The notes: a model not told the origin generated them from the letters alone. 64,000 nucleotides of DNA from Teretinema zuelzerae (GCF_021021555.1 NZ_JAINWA010000001.1:930001-994000), one strand, 5' to 3'. Shown: positions 1-11,725, counted from the first letter of the stretch. Made by a program: numbers and translations.

Positions 1-60
1 CTATCAAAACCGGCTTCTTTCTTTTCCGAACCTGCATTTCACTCGTCCGGGTCAGATCAA

Positions 61-134
61 TGGGCCTGATTAGAGTTGAACTAATGACCCCTTCCTTATC
101 AGAGAAGTGCTCTAACCGACTGAGCTACAGGCCC
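61..134 (-). tRNA. tRNA-Ile (GAU)
   Basis: The minus strand folds as a complete cloverleaf. The 7-bp acceptor stem is GGGCCTG with CAGGCCC, the D arm contains AGCTCAGTCGGTTAGAGC, the anticodon stem-loop is CTTCT-CTGATAA-GGAAG with anticodon GAU, and the T arm contains GTTCAACTC. The discriminator base is A at 61 and no CCA is encoded. It lies 351 bases downstream of the 16S 3' end, in the usual internal-spacer position of a bacterial rRNA operon, so it should be co-transcribed and processed from the rrn precursor. Confidence 0.96.
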
Positions 135-485
135 GTCAGAAACAGAAGTCTTAAACCCCTCTTTTCTTTCGCTTCGCTCCCCGTTCGTACCGGAGACGTC
201 TGCGAAATATGGAGGAAAAAACTCGTCTTTCTGTATAAAAAAAGGTAAAAGGAAAGAAGGATTTTCAAGATTCGTTTTGATTCGATTCGAATATGCCCTG
301 TTGTACACGCGCATTGCAGCGCCAGGGACTTTTTTTCGTAACAATCGGTTATCGCTAACCGTTTGTCGAAGCTTCTGCCGTTAGACAGAAAGCTTCTATT
401 GAAACGCTCGCTCTTTGCCCATGGATGTTTTCGGTCGAAGACCGGAAACTCCAGGGCGAAATGCGAAGCATTTCGCCTTTCTCTC
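135..485 (-). other. 16S to tRNA-Ile internal transcribed spacer
   Basis: No gene is seen here. Just after the 16S 3' end the transcript can form a perfect 10-bp hairpin, GGCGAAATGC with GCATTTCGCC at 455-477, and a second shorter one, CGGTC-TTC-GACCG at about 432-444. These are likely precursor-processing structures. The 60 bases left of the tRNA hold nothing recognisable and should lead to the 23S gene outside the window. Confidence 0.7.
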
Positions 486-2028
<1,543 letters not shown>

Positions 2029-2522
2029 TATATTCTCTAAATCCCTTGCGGGATCAAGATATCATTTTCAAGTCCTCTCCCTTTAATCTATTTAAAGGAA
2101 TTGCTTTCTTCTTTTTTTCGCCCTTTGCAGAGCTACTCTTGTTCAGAAAGCGTCAAGACCGCTTCTTCGTTTCCGATTTCAGCAATCTATCGAGGTTTGT
2201 TATTCTCTTCTCTTTTTCGCGAACCTCACCGTTTGGTTGTCTGCACACTATCAAAAGAATGCTTTGTTACAAGCGTTCTTCTCTTCGTATACTGACGCTT
2301 CAAACAGCGTCCTTCTTTCCCTTCCCTTTATTTTCAAAGACCATTTTCGCTGCCATCCCCTGTTCGGGTTTAGCGGCAAGTGAATCGACTGTATCACAGC
2401 TTCACGCTTCCAGTCAATCCCTTTCATCTTGATTCCCTGCATTTTTATTTAGAGCAGAAAAAAAAACTTTGTTGCAAACTTTATTGAAAACCGGATTCAC
2501 GGCTATTCGTCTCAGCGCAACG
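2029..2522 (-). other. Long transcribed leader of the rrn operon
   Basis: About 490 bases separate the rrn promoter from the 16S 5' end and hold no convincing gene. The minus-strand transcript can form several hairpins, including GACGCT-GTTTGA-AGCGTC near 2291-2308 and ATCCC-GCAA-GGGAT near 2040-2052, just before the mature 5' end. These probably serve rRNA processing or antitermination. I could not find a clear boxA. Confidence 0.55.
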
Positions 2523-2528
2523 AGGCAA

Positions 2529-2558
2529 TTTATAACACTTATCACACTTGAAGGTCAA
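2529..2558 (-). promoter_or_regulatory. Sigma-70-type promoter of the rrn operon
   Basis: On the minus strand TTGACC (2558-2553) is followed after 18 bases by TATAAA (2534-2529), a near-consensus vegetative promoter firing toward the 16S gene. It is the only strong match between pgsA and the rRNA. The predicted start is near 2522. Confidence 0.7.
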
Positions 2559-2584
2559 GCGTAATTGACTATAAATTTCATCAT

Positions 2585-3181
2585 TTAGACATCATTCTCG
2601 GTCTTTTTCCAAACATTGCTAAAATGCGTCAGATAATCAATGAAGGATGCAACAGATGCGATTACTGCAAACGTGTATAACGCATAATTTACATAAGCAA
2701 GCCAGGCAAAATGGTCTACCGGCGAATATCCCAAGCGAACACCGGATTCGAGGAGCAAAGAAAACCCTGCAGCAACGATATATAAAACGGTTTTCATTTT
2801 ACCGCCTTTTCTTGCTCCGATAGCGATTCCTTTCCTGCTTGCAAGCATGCGGATAAACATTATCCCCATTTCCCGATACAGAATTATCAAAAAGAAAACC
2901 ACCGGCATATAACCGTCTAATACAAAAATTAAAAGAACGGTCAAATTTGCAAGCACATCCGCAAAGGGATCGAAGAGCTTCCCAAAATCGCTGACGGTTT
3001 TCTCTTTTCTCGCATAATAGCCATCAAGAAAATCGGTGAATTCCATAAAAACAAAATACGGAAACAACATCCAAACCAATACATCAAGTTCAAAACCAGT
3101 CCACTTTGAAAAAAAATAGAGAATAAAAAAAACAGGAGCCATTACGATTCGCAGGGCAGTATAGAAATTAGCTTTACTCAT
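2585..3181 (-). CDS. pgsA: CDP-diacylglycerol-glycerol-3-phosphate phosphatidyltransferase family protein
   Basis: This is an integral-membrane CDP-alcohol phosphatidyltransferase of 198 residues. The family signature is intact: D50, D53-G54, A57-R58, G67, D71 and D75 fit D-x2-DG-x2-AR-x8-G-x3-D-x3-D. These Asp residues bind the metal and the CDP-alcohol. Several hydrophobic helices surround it. The most likely role is synthesis of phosphatidylglycerol phosphate, the first committed step to phosphatidylglycerol, but other alcohol acceptors in the family cannot be excluded from sequence alone. The ATG has no good Shine-Dalgarno sequence and lies 6 bases after a -10 box, so the mRNA may be leaderless. 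It is the last gene before the divergently placed rrn leader and follows a cytidylate-kinase-like gene, a plausible CTP/CDP-lipid link that is only inference. Confidence 0.88.
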   Translation of the reverse strand: MSKANFYTALRIVMAPVFFILYFFSKWTGFELDVLVWMLFPYFVFMEFTDFLDGYYARKEKTVSDFGKLFDPFADVLANLTVLLIFVLDGYMPVVFFLIILYREMGIMFIRMLASRKGIAIGARKGGKMKTVLYIVAAGFSLLLESGVRLGYSPVDHFAWLAYVNYALYTFAVIASVASFIDYLTHFSNVWKKTENDV

Positions 3182-3187
3182 TCTTCA

Positions 3188-3216
3188 ATAATCCATATTG
3201 GCCAAAAAAGTGTCAA
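3188..3216 (-). promoter_or_regulatory. pgsA promoter, predicted leaderless
   Basis: On the minus strand TTGACA (3216-3211) is followed after 17 bases by GATTAT (3193-3188). Only 6 bases separate the -10 box from the pgsA ATG at 3181. Transcription should therefore start at or within a base or two of the start codon. Confidence 0.6.
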
Positions 3217-3262
3217 GGCAAGAATATCTGAGTACACCCGCGCAAACAACCGAGAGCGCATC

Positions 3263-4084
3263 TCAAGGGTATGATTTATAATCCTGAACAATGCTGATAC
3301 CGGAAGAGATCTTTTTTCCCGGAGCCATGGTTCTGGCAACGGAAAGCACTTTCTCTATCACCGCAGATGAATCAGCTACGCCATGGAGAATGATCTCGGA
3401 AGCCGAGGCAGTCGCCTCAAGGAAGTGAACAGGCACCTTCAAATCAAACACAATATGGTTAACGATTTTTTGGGCAAGCAGCAAATCTCCAATTCTCTGA
3501 ATTCCTTGAGCGTCGACGTTTGTCGATACGGTTAATGCACAGGCATCGGCAATGATCTTCGCGGCCGTTTCCGGAGTCAGCTGATCGGTGTTAAGAACCA
3601 GGTTGTAGCTAGAAGCATCGTCTTGATCAATATTGAAGAAACATTTATGAAAACCCTGCCGATTATTATCGCTTTCCATCATGAGAGCCTGGGCTTTTTT
3701 TTCGTTCCAGGAAAATTCTTCCATTAACCGAGCAATTCTGACTTGATCGGATGCGATCAATCGTACGGAGTAGCATCCGGGAACATCCTTCAAAATAGCG
3801 AAACCGCCTCTTCCTATAAAGACGCAATTTCCCGCTTTCGCCCGCTCGTAAACAGCTTCACGTAGATAATCAAAATATTCATCCCTATCACGCGCCAGTG
3901 AAGCCCAAAAACCCGGTTTTCTTTCATCGTATTTTTTAAGGCTTTCCGCGGTTATCCCGTGTTTCAGCAAATCGTCTTCAAGCATTTTTCTATTTACAAA
4001 CGAATATCCGAGCTGGCGGGAGAGTTCAGCCGCGACCTCGTCTCCGAAAGATGCAATCTGTCTGGAAATGGTAATAATTGCCAT
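3263..4084 (-). CDS. Cytidylate-kinase-like protein with C-terminal BON-like region
   Basis: The 273-residue protein belongs to the cytidylate-kinase-like (AAA-type nucleotide kinase) family. It opens with TISRQIASFGDEVAAELSRQLG, the family's version of a nucleotide-binding loop, and has IGRGGFAIL near residue 93 and an Arg-rich stretch at 115-120. The loop lacks the GxGK[ST] lysine of true kinases, which is common in this family, so nucleotide phosphorylation is not assured. Residues from about 200 (IVNHIVFDLKVPVHFLEA) resemble a BON or secondary-structure-alike module that could bind a ligand or membrane surface. The start is supported by AGGAGG 7 bases upstream. A Nudix gene is divergent, with 78 bases between the two starts. 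Substrate unknown. Confidence 0.78.
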   Translation of the reverse strand: MAIITISRQIASFGDEVAAELSRQLGYSFVNRKMLEDDLLKHGITAESLKKYDERKPGFWASLARDRDEYFDYLREAVYERAKAGNCVFIGRGGFAILKDVPGCYSVRLIASDQVRIARLMEEFSWNEKKAQALMMESDNNRQGFHKCFFNIDQDDASSYNLVLNTDQLTPETAAKIIADACALTVSTNVDAQGIQRIGDLLLAQKIVNHIVFDLKVPVHFLEATASASEIILHGVADSSAVIEKVLSVARTMAPGKKISSGISIVQDYKSYP

Positions 4085-4162
4085 ATCGAACCTCCTGCAA
4101 ATAGTATATTATCCACTATTAGAATAAGCCGTAGACCTTCATATGTCAAAGGAGAGATCGAT

Positions 4163-4720
4163 ATGGACCTTTCATGGAAACCCGTATCAACAGCTAAAGC
4201 CTTCAGTACAAGAGTATTTGAAGTACATGAAATAGAAAGCCTGTCGCCGGACAATCAGAAAGGCACCTATTATACTCTCCATGCTTCTGATTGGGTTATT
4301 GTTGTTCCCAGCCTGTCGATAAAAGGCACAGAAGCGTCGTTTATAATGGTCGAACAATGGCGACACGGAACCAGCGCAAGAAGCATCGAGTTCCCCGGGG
4401 GAGTCATAGATCCGGGGGAAACGCCGGAACAGGCGGCGCACAGAGAGCTCGCAGAAGAAACCGGCTACATTGCCCGTTCAATGACGCATTTAGCATCCAT
4501 ATCTCCAAATCCGGCCATAATGGACAATTATTGTCACATATTTTTGGCTGAAGATCTTCAAGATACCAAAGAAAGAGATCTGGACGAGGATGAGTATGTC
4601 GCATGTACGGTAATGACGGAAAGCGAAGTATTGAAAAAAATGGGAAAGAATCCATTCAATCACGGACTTATGCTTGCGGCCTTATTCCTGTATACGCAAA
4701 AAAAAGCCGAAAAGGAATAA
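4163..4720 (+). CDS. Nudix hydrolase, ADP-ribose pyrophosphatase-like
   Basis: The 185-residue protein carries a complete Nudix box, GVIDPGETPEQAAHRELAEETGY, matching GX5EX7REUXEEXGU; the Glu residues bind the catalytic Mg. The beta-strand FIMVEQWRHG before it and the FPGG turn resemble NudF/ADP-ribose diphosphatase proteins that hydrolyse ADP-sugars to AMP and sugar phosphate. I chose ATG 4163 because AAAGGAGAG lies 6-8 bases upstream; longer in-frame starts would run into the divergent kinase-like gene. The exact nucleotide substrate cannot be read from the sequence. The 3' end overlaps the transcription terminator of the convergent LysM gene. Confidence 0.86.
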   Translation: MDLSWKPVSTAKAFSTRVFEVHEIESLSPDNQKGTYYTLHASDWVIVVPSLSIKGTEASFIMVEQWRHGTSARSIEFPGGVIDPGETPEQAAHRELAEETGYIARSMTHLASISPNPAIMDNYCHIFLAEDLQDTKERDLDEDEYVACTVMTESEVLKKMGKNPFNHGLMLAALFLYTQKKAEKE

Positions 4721-4738
4721 TTGCATTCCCTTCCGGCT
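4698..4738 (-). terminator. Rho-independent terminator of the LysM operon
   Basis: On the minus strand a hairpin pairs AGCCGGAAGGGAAT with ATTCCTTTTCGGCT and is followed by eight T residues. It lies partly inside the last codons and stop of the convergent Nudix gene. Confidence 0.75.
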
Positions 4739-4773
4739 GTTTATTGACACTGTGAAGCTTTTTACAAAACCCG

Positions 4774-5481
4774 TTATTTTACCTGTCTGGAAAACGGCTC
4801 ATATTCGATTGCCGGATCATACCGGCCTTCGCGAAATTCGCCTTTGATGCTGGGGATGCTCACAACCTGGCCGGGCATCAGCAAGTTGGGATTCGACGGC
4901 TGTTTCAAGGCTTTTCTATTAGCTTCATAGAGCTTCTCCCACAACAGAGGATTCCCGTAGATTGCGGGATTCGCCGCAATATTCCAAAGGCAATCCTTAG
5001 AGTCTGCCCATAGGTCAACTTTGTATTCAGCCGGCAGAGGCACAATCTCTCGGACTACTGACAACTCAGACAGGGCGATTTCAGCGTATTTTCGGGTTGC
5101 GGCCCAATCTTCCGAAGCAAACTGAGCGTCGGCGCTGGATACCGCTTCGCCGGCCGCAGAAAATGCGGACGGGAAAAAACGCTCGGCATTAATGCTTTTC
5201 GCCCAATTCAGCCGGGTATGGGCGGTAAACAACAGTTTTTCCGCTTCCGAGCGAGCGATCATGCCGGAAATATATTGGGCCGAAAGCAAGGCATTTTCTT
5301 CGGCGAGCCGGGAATACTCAACGGAACCGTCATAATTTCCTTCATCGTAAGCAGATACCGCCATTCTGGAGTACATGCGGCTTTTCCGCTGATATTCATT
5401 GTTATCCCATGAAGCCGCAGCCGCGGAAACCAGAGCGAGAAGCAAAAACGAAAGCGCAAATAGTGATATCTTTTTCATCAT
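4774..5481 (-). CDS. Exported LysM-domain protein
   Basis: The 235-residue protein has an N-terminal signal peptide (MMKKISLFALSFLLLALVSAAAAS). A helical central part with repeated Ala-rich, TPR-like segments (residues about 30-135) follows. The C-terminal region at about 155-212 looks like a LysM module: DLWADSKDCLWNIA, then NPLLWEKLYEANR and LLMPGQVVSIP. LysM modules bind peptidoglycan or chitin-type glycans, so the protein probably sits in the periplasm against the murein. It overlaps the upstream lipoprotein gene by 4 bases (ATGA), so the two are likely translationally coupled and functionally linked. No enzymatic motif is seen. A hairpin terminator follows. Confidence 0.8.
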   Translation of the reverse strand: MMKKISLFALSFLLLALVSAAAASWDNNEYQRKSRMYSRMAVSAYDEGNYDGSVEYSRLAEENALLSAQYISGMIARSEAEKLLFTAHTRLNWAKSINAERFFPSAFSAAGEAVSSADAQFASEDWAATRKYAEIALSELSVVREIVPLPAEYKVDLWADSKDCLWNIAANPAIYGNPLLWEKLYEANRKALKQPSNPNLLMPGQVVSIPSIKGEFREGRYDPAIEYEPFSRQVK

Positions 5482-6818
5482 TTTGTTTCCTCCAGGACGG
5501 TTTCTTCAATTTCCGCGGATTCCGTCTCTTCTACTTCGACCGACACAGATTCGGGATCATGAGAGACAATCGATTCCGGTTCTTCGGAGGCCGGTTCTTC
5601 GGCAACTGATTCGACTTCATCTGCGGCAGGCGCCTCGGTTGCATACGATTCAAGGGGCGCGGCTTCATCGGCGGCAGGCGCCTCGATTTCGGTCCCGGGT
5701 TCTACGGTTTCATCGTCGGAGAAACCTTCGGCGTCGGGAGGAAGAGGCAAAAGTTCGTCTGCCTGCTGGGCGAGAGCCGAGCTTTCATCCTGACGGGCGC
5801 GAGCGTTGGCGATTGCCAAATCAGCGGCGTTTTTCTTCAGCAGAACAGCTTGGTGCACTACAGTAAAGGCATGCGAAGCGTCGGTCCATGATTGGTACGC
5901 GGCATGCCAGGAATTTGCCTCCGCGGAAGACTGCGCCGCCTTGAAATAACCGAGAGCCTCGTCGTATTCGGCTTTCATGCTGCGGGAAGCCTTGATCGAG
6001 TCGCAGAGATCCCTGATTTCGACAGCCTGTGCCCGCGCTTTCTCCGCCCACACTTTGTATCCGGCGTTCAACACCTTTTCGCTGAGAAGAAGGGCTTGAT
6101 CAACAGCTTCAAGACAGGCGGCGTCGGACACGCCGTACAATGAAACAGCTTCATCGTACTTGCCGTGCGCCGCTTCATAGTCTTCGGGAGCATACTGGGC
6201 GAAATCGTTCTGGTCGACGGCCTGTTTGTTGGCCAAAACCTGCATCGCTTTATCGAGAACAAGATATCGCATCAGTGCGATCTGTCCGGCGTCGTAGGCC
6301 GCCGCAAGATCGCCGGATTCCTTTTTCGCTCGCGCATCGTCGGCGACTGCATCGGCCATGGAGAATTGTTCAGGATAATAGCTGTCCGCTCCAGCTCCGA
6401 CGGCCGACGCGCGAGCTTCGCGAATCTGGCGCTCGAGATCGTCGACGATAGCGGCGAAGGATTCATCGATGATTTTTTCGTACAGAGCGATAGCCCGGGT
6501 AAATGAATCGACCGATGCATCGTAGTCGGATCCGTATGCTTTCAAACCTGCATCCCGGAGAGAGGAAGCCTCGCCCCAGCTCTCGGGCTTTACCCGGTCG
6601 ATGCCGTAGGCAACGCCTGTCTTGTGCAGCTCTTCAGCCCGATCGCGAAGCGCAGTAAGCTGATCATCCACGGGTTTTGATTCAACGGCCGGCGCTTCCT
6701 GCGTTTCTTCCGGAACGGGAACAACCTCCGGTTCAGCGGGAGGAGCGGACTTACAACCGGCCGACGCCATGACGAGAGATATCAGAATCGCAAAAATCGG
6801 GATATGCAATTTTTTCAT
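5478..6818 (-). CDS. Large lipoprotein with helical body and acidic tail
   Basis: The 446-residue protein starts with a lipoprotein signal peptide ending in the lipobox S19-A20-G21-C22. A Pro/Glu/Val-rich linker (about 25-50) is followed by a long helical region (50-340) with TPR-like repeats such as YDASVDSFTRAIALYEKII. The C-terminal 100 residues are an extreme Glu/Ala/Pro/Ser-rich low-complexity tail. The ATG at 6818 is preferred because AGGTGGAGG is 5-9 bases upstream; an in-frame GTG four codons earlier is the ribosome-binding site itself. It is the first gene of a two-gene operon with the LysM protein and probably anchors that pair at a membrane. No family name with known function is recognised. 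Confidence 0.8.
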   Translation of the reverse strand: MKKLHIPIFAILISLVMASAGCKSAPPAEPEVVPVPEETQEAPAVESKPVDDQLTALRDRAEELHKTGVAYGIDRVKPESWGEASSLRDAGLKAYGSDYDASVDSFTRAIALYEKIIDESFAAIVDDLERQIREARASAVGAGADSYYPEQFSMADAVADDARAKKESGDLAAAYDAGQIALMRYLVLDKAMQVLANKQAVDQNDFAQYAPEDYEAAHGKYDEAVSLYGVSDAACLEAVDQALLLSEKVLNAGYKVWAEKARAQAVEIRDLCDSIKASRSMKAEYDEALGYFKAAQSSAEANSWHAAYQSWTDASHAFTVVHQAVLLKKNAADLAIANARARQDESSALAQQADELLPLPPDAEGFSDDETVEPGTEIEAPAADEAAPLESYATEAPAADEVESVAEEPASEEPESIVSHDPESVSVEVEETESAEIEETVLEETK

Positions 6819-6865
6819 AAAAACCTCCACCTAATCAGGCTTAGGGTACAATGAATGATGTTTTA

Positions 6866-6895
6866 TTACAAGTTTTTTTTCAATCATGATATAAT
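6866..6895 (+). promoter_or_regulatory. Promoter of the YdbC-type gene
   Basis: TTACAA at 6866-6871 is followed after 18 bases by a perfect TATAAT at 6890-6895, with an extended TG-A just before the -10 box. The gene's ATG lies 28 bases downstream with GGGGAGG as ribosome-binding site. Confidence 0.65.
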
Positions 6896-6922
6896 TATGA
6901 AAATTTCCGGGGAGGTTTTTCC

Positions 6923-7138
6923 ATGGCGGATGATTTTAGCTTTGAGATTATAGAGAAATTAGGCATTTTATCCGAAAACAAGACTGGATGGACAATGGAA
7001 TTGAACACCGTGTCCTGGGGAGGAAGACCTCCGAAGTATGACATCAGAAGCTGGTCCCCCGACCATCAGAAGATGGGCAAGGGAGTAACGTTAACCGACG
7101 AAGAGCTGAACGCGTTGAAAAAACTGCTGCAAGACTGA
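6923..7138 (+). CDS. YdbC-family (PC4-like) single-stranded DNA-binding protein
   Basis: This 71-residue protein matches the small YdbC/PC4-like family: GWTMELNTVSWGGRPPKYDIRSW, then SPDHQKMGKGVTLTDEEL, as in the Lactococcus protein of that name. The fold is a beta-sheet plus one helix that dimerises and binds single-stranded DNA and, by analogy, may act in transcription or DNA metabolism. Its length equals that of the family. A strong ribosome-binding site (GGGGAGG) fixes the start. It is a single gene between divergent and convergent minus-strand neighbours and nearly touches the 3' end of rnhA (4 bases apart). The specific cellular role is unknown. Confidence 0.85.
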   Translation: MADDFSFEIIEKLGILSENKTGWTMELNTVSWGGRPPKYDIRSWSPDHQKMGKGVTLTDEELNALKKLLQD

Positions 7139-7142
7139 TGAA

Positions 7143-7643
7143 TCAGCGGTGTTTAGCGATTTCTTCCTGCGTCAGCCGGTCGCACACTTCGTTGTAATGA
7201 ATCCCCGCGTGGCCCTTGACCCATATCCAGCGGGGACGAATCCGATTTGAAAGTTCGTCCAGAACCGCCCACAAATCCTGGTTTTTAACAGGCTCCTTCG
7301 AGGCAGTCCGCCATCCGTTCCGCTTCCAGCCGGCGATCCACTGAGTCATGCCTTTTTGAACATACTGAGAGTCGGTATGGATTGAAACGGGTTTGCCGCT
7401 CCATACGGAAGTCGATTCGATGAGCTTGAGGGATTCGATGACCGCAGTGAGCTCCATTCGATTATTCGTGGTGGTCTTTTCGCCGCCGGAGCGGATGAGT
7501 TCCGATCCCGAGCCGGCGCGCGATGAGCCGTTCACAATAACGAAGCCCCAACCGCCGGGGCCCGGATTTCCGGAACAACCGCCGTCGGTATACACGATGA
7601 GAACATCTTCCGGGGAATCCTGAAATACAGACGGATTGCTCAT
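7143..7643 (-). CDS. rnhA: Ribonuclease HI
   Basis: RNase HI cleaves the RNA strand of RNA-DNA hybrids and so helps remove Okazaki primers and R-loops. All catalytic residues are visible: D20 in VYTDGGCSGNPGPGGW, E64 in NNRMELTAV, D91 in HTDSQYV, H145 in KGHAG and D155 in NEVCDRL. At 166 residues it is near the usual 150-165, with a short N-terminal extension. It overlaps the upstream DAHP synthase gene by 4 bases (ATGA), so it is translated from the same message even though the two functions are unrelated. Confidence 0.95.
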   Translation of the reverse strand: MSNPSVFQDSPEDVLIVYTDGGCSGNPGPGGWGFVIVNGSSRAGSGSELIRSGGEKTTTNNRMELTAVIESLKLIESTSVWSGKPVSIHTDSQYVQKGMTQWIAGWKRNGWRTASKEPVKNQDLWAVLDELSNRIRPRWIWVKGHAGIHYNEVCDRLTQEEIAKHR

Positions 7644-8788
7644 GGTTTCACCGCGCGATCTGAATGGCGGGGCACAGGAACCGGCGAACCAGACGCATCG
7701 ACCGGCGTTTCAAGCGCGGAACGGTGTTTTTCGCCGAGAAGTTTGTATGCCTCTGCGAGCGCGCTCGCCGTCATGTCCCAACCAAGACAGGGGTCGGTTA
7801 TCGATAATCCATATTTTAAATCTTCTGGATCCGCGGTTATCGGTTGAGAACCGGTCTGGAGATAACTTTCGATCATGCAGCCGGACAGCGGAAGCAGAGG
7901 ATTGTCGGCATCTGTCCTGAGCCGGATGGTCTCGAGAAGGACGCCGATCTGATTCTCGGGCATTTTCTGGGAATTTCCATGGGAGCAGTCCACCATGATC
8001 GAGGGACGGATGCCGGCTTTTTTAAGAAGCTCTATCGCGCTCGCGACCGAAACGCGGTCGTAGTTGGTGCCGTGGCGGCCGCCGCGGAGGATGAGATGGC
8101 TGTCGGGGTTTCCGAGCGTCTGCATGATGCAGGAGGTGCCTTCCCTGTTGATTCCGATGAAGGAATGAGACTGGCGGGATGAAACGATTGCGTTAACGGC
8201 AATTTGAACATCTCCGTCGGTGGCGTTCTTGAAGCCGACCGGCATTGAAAGACCGGAGGCCATCTCGCGGTGGGTCTGGCTTTCAGTCGTTCTGGCGCCG
8301 ATGGACGCCCAGCTCACCAAATCAGAGGTGTATTGGGGAACGATGGGGTCGAGCATCTCGGAGCCGACAGGAAGACCGAGTTCGTTGACCTGTACGAGAA
8401 GCTCGCGCGCCATGCGGAGGCCGCGAGGGATGTCCGAGGTGCCGTCGAGGCCGGGATCGACGATCAACCCGCGCCAGCCGACGGTTGTGCGGGGCTTTTC
8501 AAAGTACACGCGCATGACGATGCACATGCGGTCCTTATATTTTTCGCGGAGTTCCGCGAGACGGCCGGCATACTCCAGAGCCGACTTAGGCTCATGAATA
8601 GAGCAGGGGCCGACGATGACGAGAAACCGGTCGTCTTCCCTGCGGAGAATCCGTTGAATCTCCGAACGGCCGCGGATAACCATTTCAGCGGCTTTCTCCG
8701 TCGTGGGGTACGCTTCGGACATCGCCTCGGGAGAAAGGAGAGTTCGAGCTTCAAGGATGCGGACATCCTGTATTCTGTTGTCATTCAT
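7640..8788 (-). CDS. aroG: 3-deoxy-7-phosphoheptulonate (DAHP) synthase, class I
   Basis: The enzyme condenses phosphoenolpyruvate and erythrose 4-phosphate, the entry step of the shikimate pathway. Class I AroG/AroF/AroH landmarks are present in order: VIVGPCSIHEPKSALEYA, FEKPRTTVGWRG, VGFKNATDGD, ILRGGRHG and VDCSHGNSQK, plus the C-terminal MIESYLQTGSQ. The protein has 382 residues, about 30 more than E. coli AroG, with the extra part a Pro/Ser-rich C-terminus. Which amino acid inhibits it cannot be told, so the symbol is given at family level. It should feed the aroA and trp genes elsewhere in this window. It overlaps both neighbours: 8 bases with the upstream oxidoreductase and 4 with rnhA. 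Confidence 0.93.
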   Translation of the reverse strand: MNDNRIQDVRILEARTLLSPEAMSEAYPTTEKAAEMVIRGRSEIQRILRREDDRFLVIVGPCSIHEPKSALEYAGRLAELREKYKDRMCIVMRVYFEKPRTTVGWRGLIVDPGLDGTSDIPRGLRMARELLVQVNELGLPVGSEMLDPIVPQYTSDLVSWASIGARTTESQTHREMASGLSMPVGFKNATDGDVQIAVNAIVSSRQSHSFIGINREGTSCIMQTLGNPDSHLILRGGRHGTNYDRVSVASAIELLKKAGIRPSIMVDCSHGNSQKMPENQIGVLLETIRLRTDADNPLLPLSGCMIESYLQTGSQPITADPEDLKYGLSITDPCLGWDMTASALAEAYKLLGEKHRSALETPVDASGSPVPVPRHSDRAVKP

Positions 8789-9776
8789 ATGCTGCTACCG
8801 TCCGGATTTGATCTAATATTTCCATCACCATAATGGAATCTGCCCATGTTTGTACAGGGCTTTCGGTCGCTCCGGATTCAATGCAGAGGGAAGCTTCGCG
8901 GATTTCGTATTCATATCCGTTGCACTCGAAAGGCTTTTTTGCATGTTCGAGAACAGCGCCGTCGGAGCCCGTGAGAATAGCCTCTTCCGCCATCCAGAAA
9001 TAGGGAAGAACGATGGATCCCGATTCTCCGATTATAAAAGCTGAGCGCGATTCCTTGATTCCCTGCAGATTGATCGAACTGGAAAGATCTGCCGTAAAAC
9101 CTGATTTCCAGACGAGATGGCTCGAGTTGTACGAGTCAACCCCGGTCGGGGCGTTTTTAATAATAGAAGAAACTGCATCCGGCTTGATTTTTCCCGCGGC
9201 CGCATGGGCGCAGGTAACAGGATAGATTCCCAGATCGAGGAGGGCGCCCCCGCCGAGAACCGGATTGTAGAGACGGGACTCAGGATTAAAAGGCGAGTCC
9301 AGAAAAAAATCCGCGCGAAGATAGCGGGGCGCGCCTATTTTTCCTTCCTGTATCCAGGACATCGCTTTTTGGAACGACGGATTGCATTTCATCCACATTG
9401 CTTCCATATAGAAGCGTTTTTCCTGACGGGCAGTCTCTATCACGGGCAAAAGAGACGAGGCATCCAAACTGACGGGCTTTTCGCAGAGAACCGCTTTACC
9501 TGATTTTAAAGCCGCAATTGAAAGTTCTACATGAAGATTGTTCGGGGTCGCGATGTATACTGCGTCGACTTCGGGATCGGCGAATAGTTCCGCGTAGGAT
9601 CCGTAGCTCCGAGCACATCCCCACTGCTCGGCGAAACGGGCGGATTTGGCCGCGTCACGCGAAGCCACCGCCGCAAGCCGGACGGAATTCGATCGCGATG
9701 CCTCGTAATTCAGGGCGAGGGCGAATTTGGAAGCGATATTCCCGGTGGCGATGATGCCCCAGCGAATTGTTTTCAT
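8781..9776 (-). CDS. Gfo/Idh/MocA family oxidoreductase
   Basis: The 331-residue protein has an N-terminal Rossmann fold ([14 protein letters not shown]), the [10 protein letters not shown] strand and the family's [11 protein letters not shown] motif, whose Lys is catalytic. A C-terminal alpha/beta substrate domain follows. Members reduce or oxidise sugars, inositols and related compounds with NAD(P); the substrate here is not evident. The closest general resemblance is to trans-dihydrodiol or glucose-fructose oxidoreductase-like members. I chose the ATG at 9776, preceded by AAGGAGGAT, over an upstream in-frame start 27 codons earlier. It is first in an operon with the DAHP synthase and rnhA. 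Confidence 0.87.
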   Translation of the reverse strand: MKTIRWGIIATGNIASKFALALNYEASRSNSVRLAAVASRDAAKSARFAEQWGCARSYGSYAELFADPEVDAVYIATPNNLHVELSIAALKSGKAVLCEKPVSLDASSLLPVIETARQEKRFYMEAMWMKCNPSFQKAMSWIQEGKIGAPRYLRADFFLDSPFNPESRLYNPVLGGGALLDLGIYPVTCAHAAAGKIKPDAVSSIIKNAPTGVDSYNSSHLVWKSGFTADLSSSINLQGIKESRSAFIIGESGSIVLPYFWMAEEAILTGSDGAVLEHAKKPFECNGYEYEIREASLCIESGATESPVQTWADSIMVMEILDQIRTVAAYE

Positions 9777-9816
9777 AGTTGCCGATCCTCCTTGTTTTTT
9801 GTATTTTATAAGGTAA

Positions 9817-11533
<1,717 letters not shown>

Positions 11534-11637
11534 AAAGATACCGCGTGCTGCAGCGTAGTACGCAATTTCGAGCAAGGCGGGGACTGATAGAAGGCCATGC
11601 CTTGCAAGAAGATGTAATGCTCTGTTGCAGATGCAAA

Positions 11638-11670
11638 GGCCGCACGGCAAAAGCTGTGCGGCCTTTTTTT
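11638..11670 (+). terminator. Rho-independent terminator after groEL
   Basis: GGCCGCACGGC and GCTGTGCGGCC form a GC-rich stem around an AAAA loop, followed by seven T residues. It closes the groEL unit and separates it from hup. Confidence 0.9.
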
Positions 11671-11725
11671 ACGCAGGAACCGTTATTCGGCGTTCTTTTC
11701 CATCGATTATTTCCCGGAAGAATGC

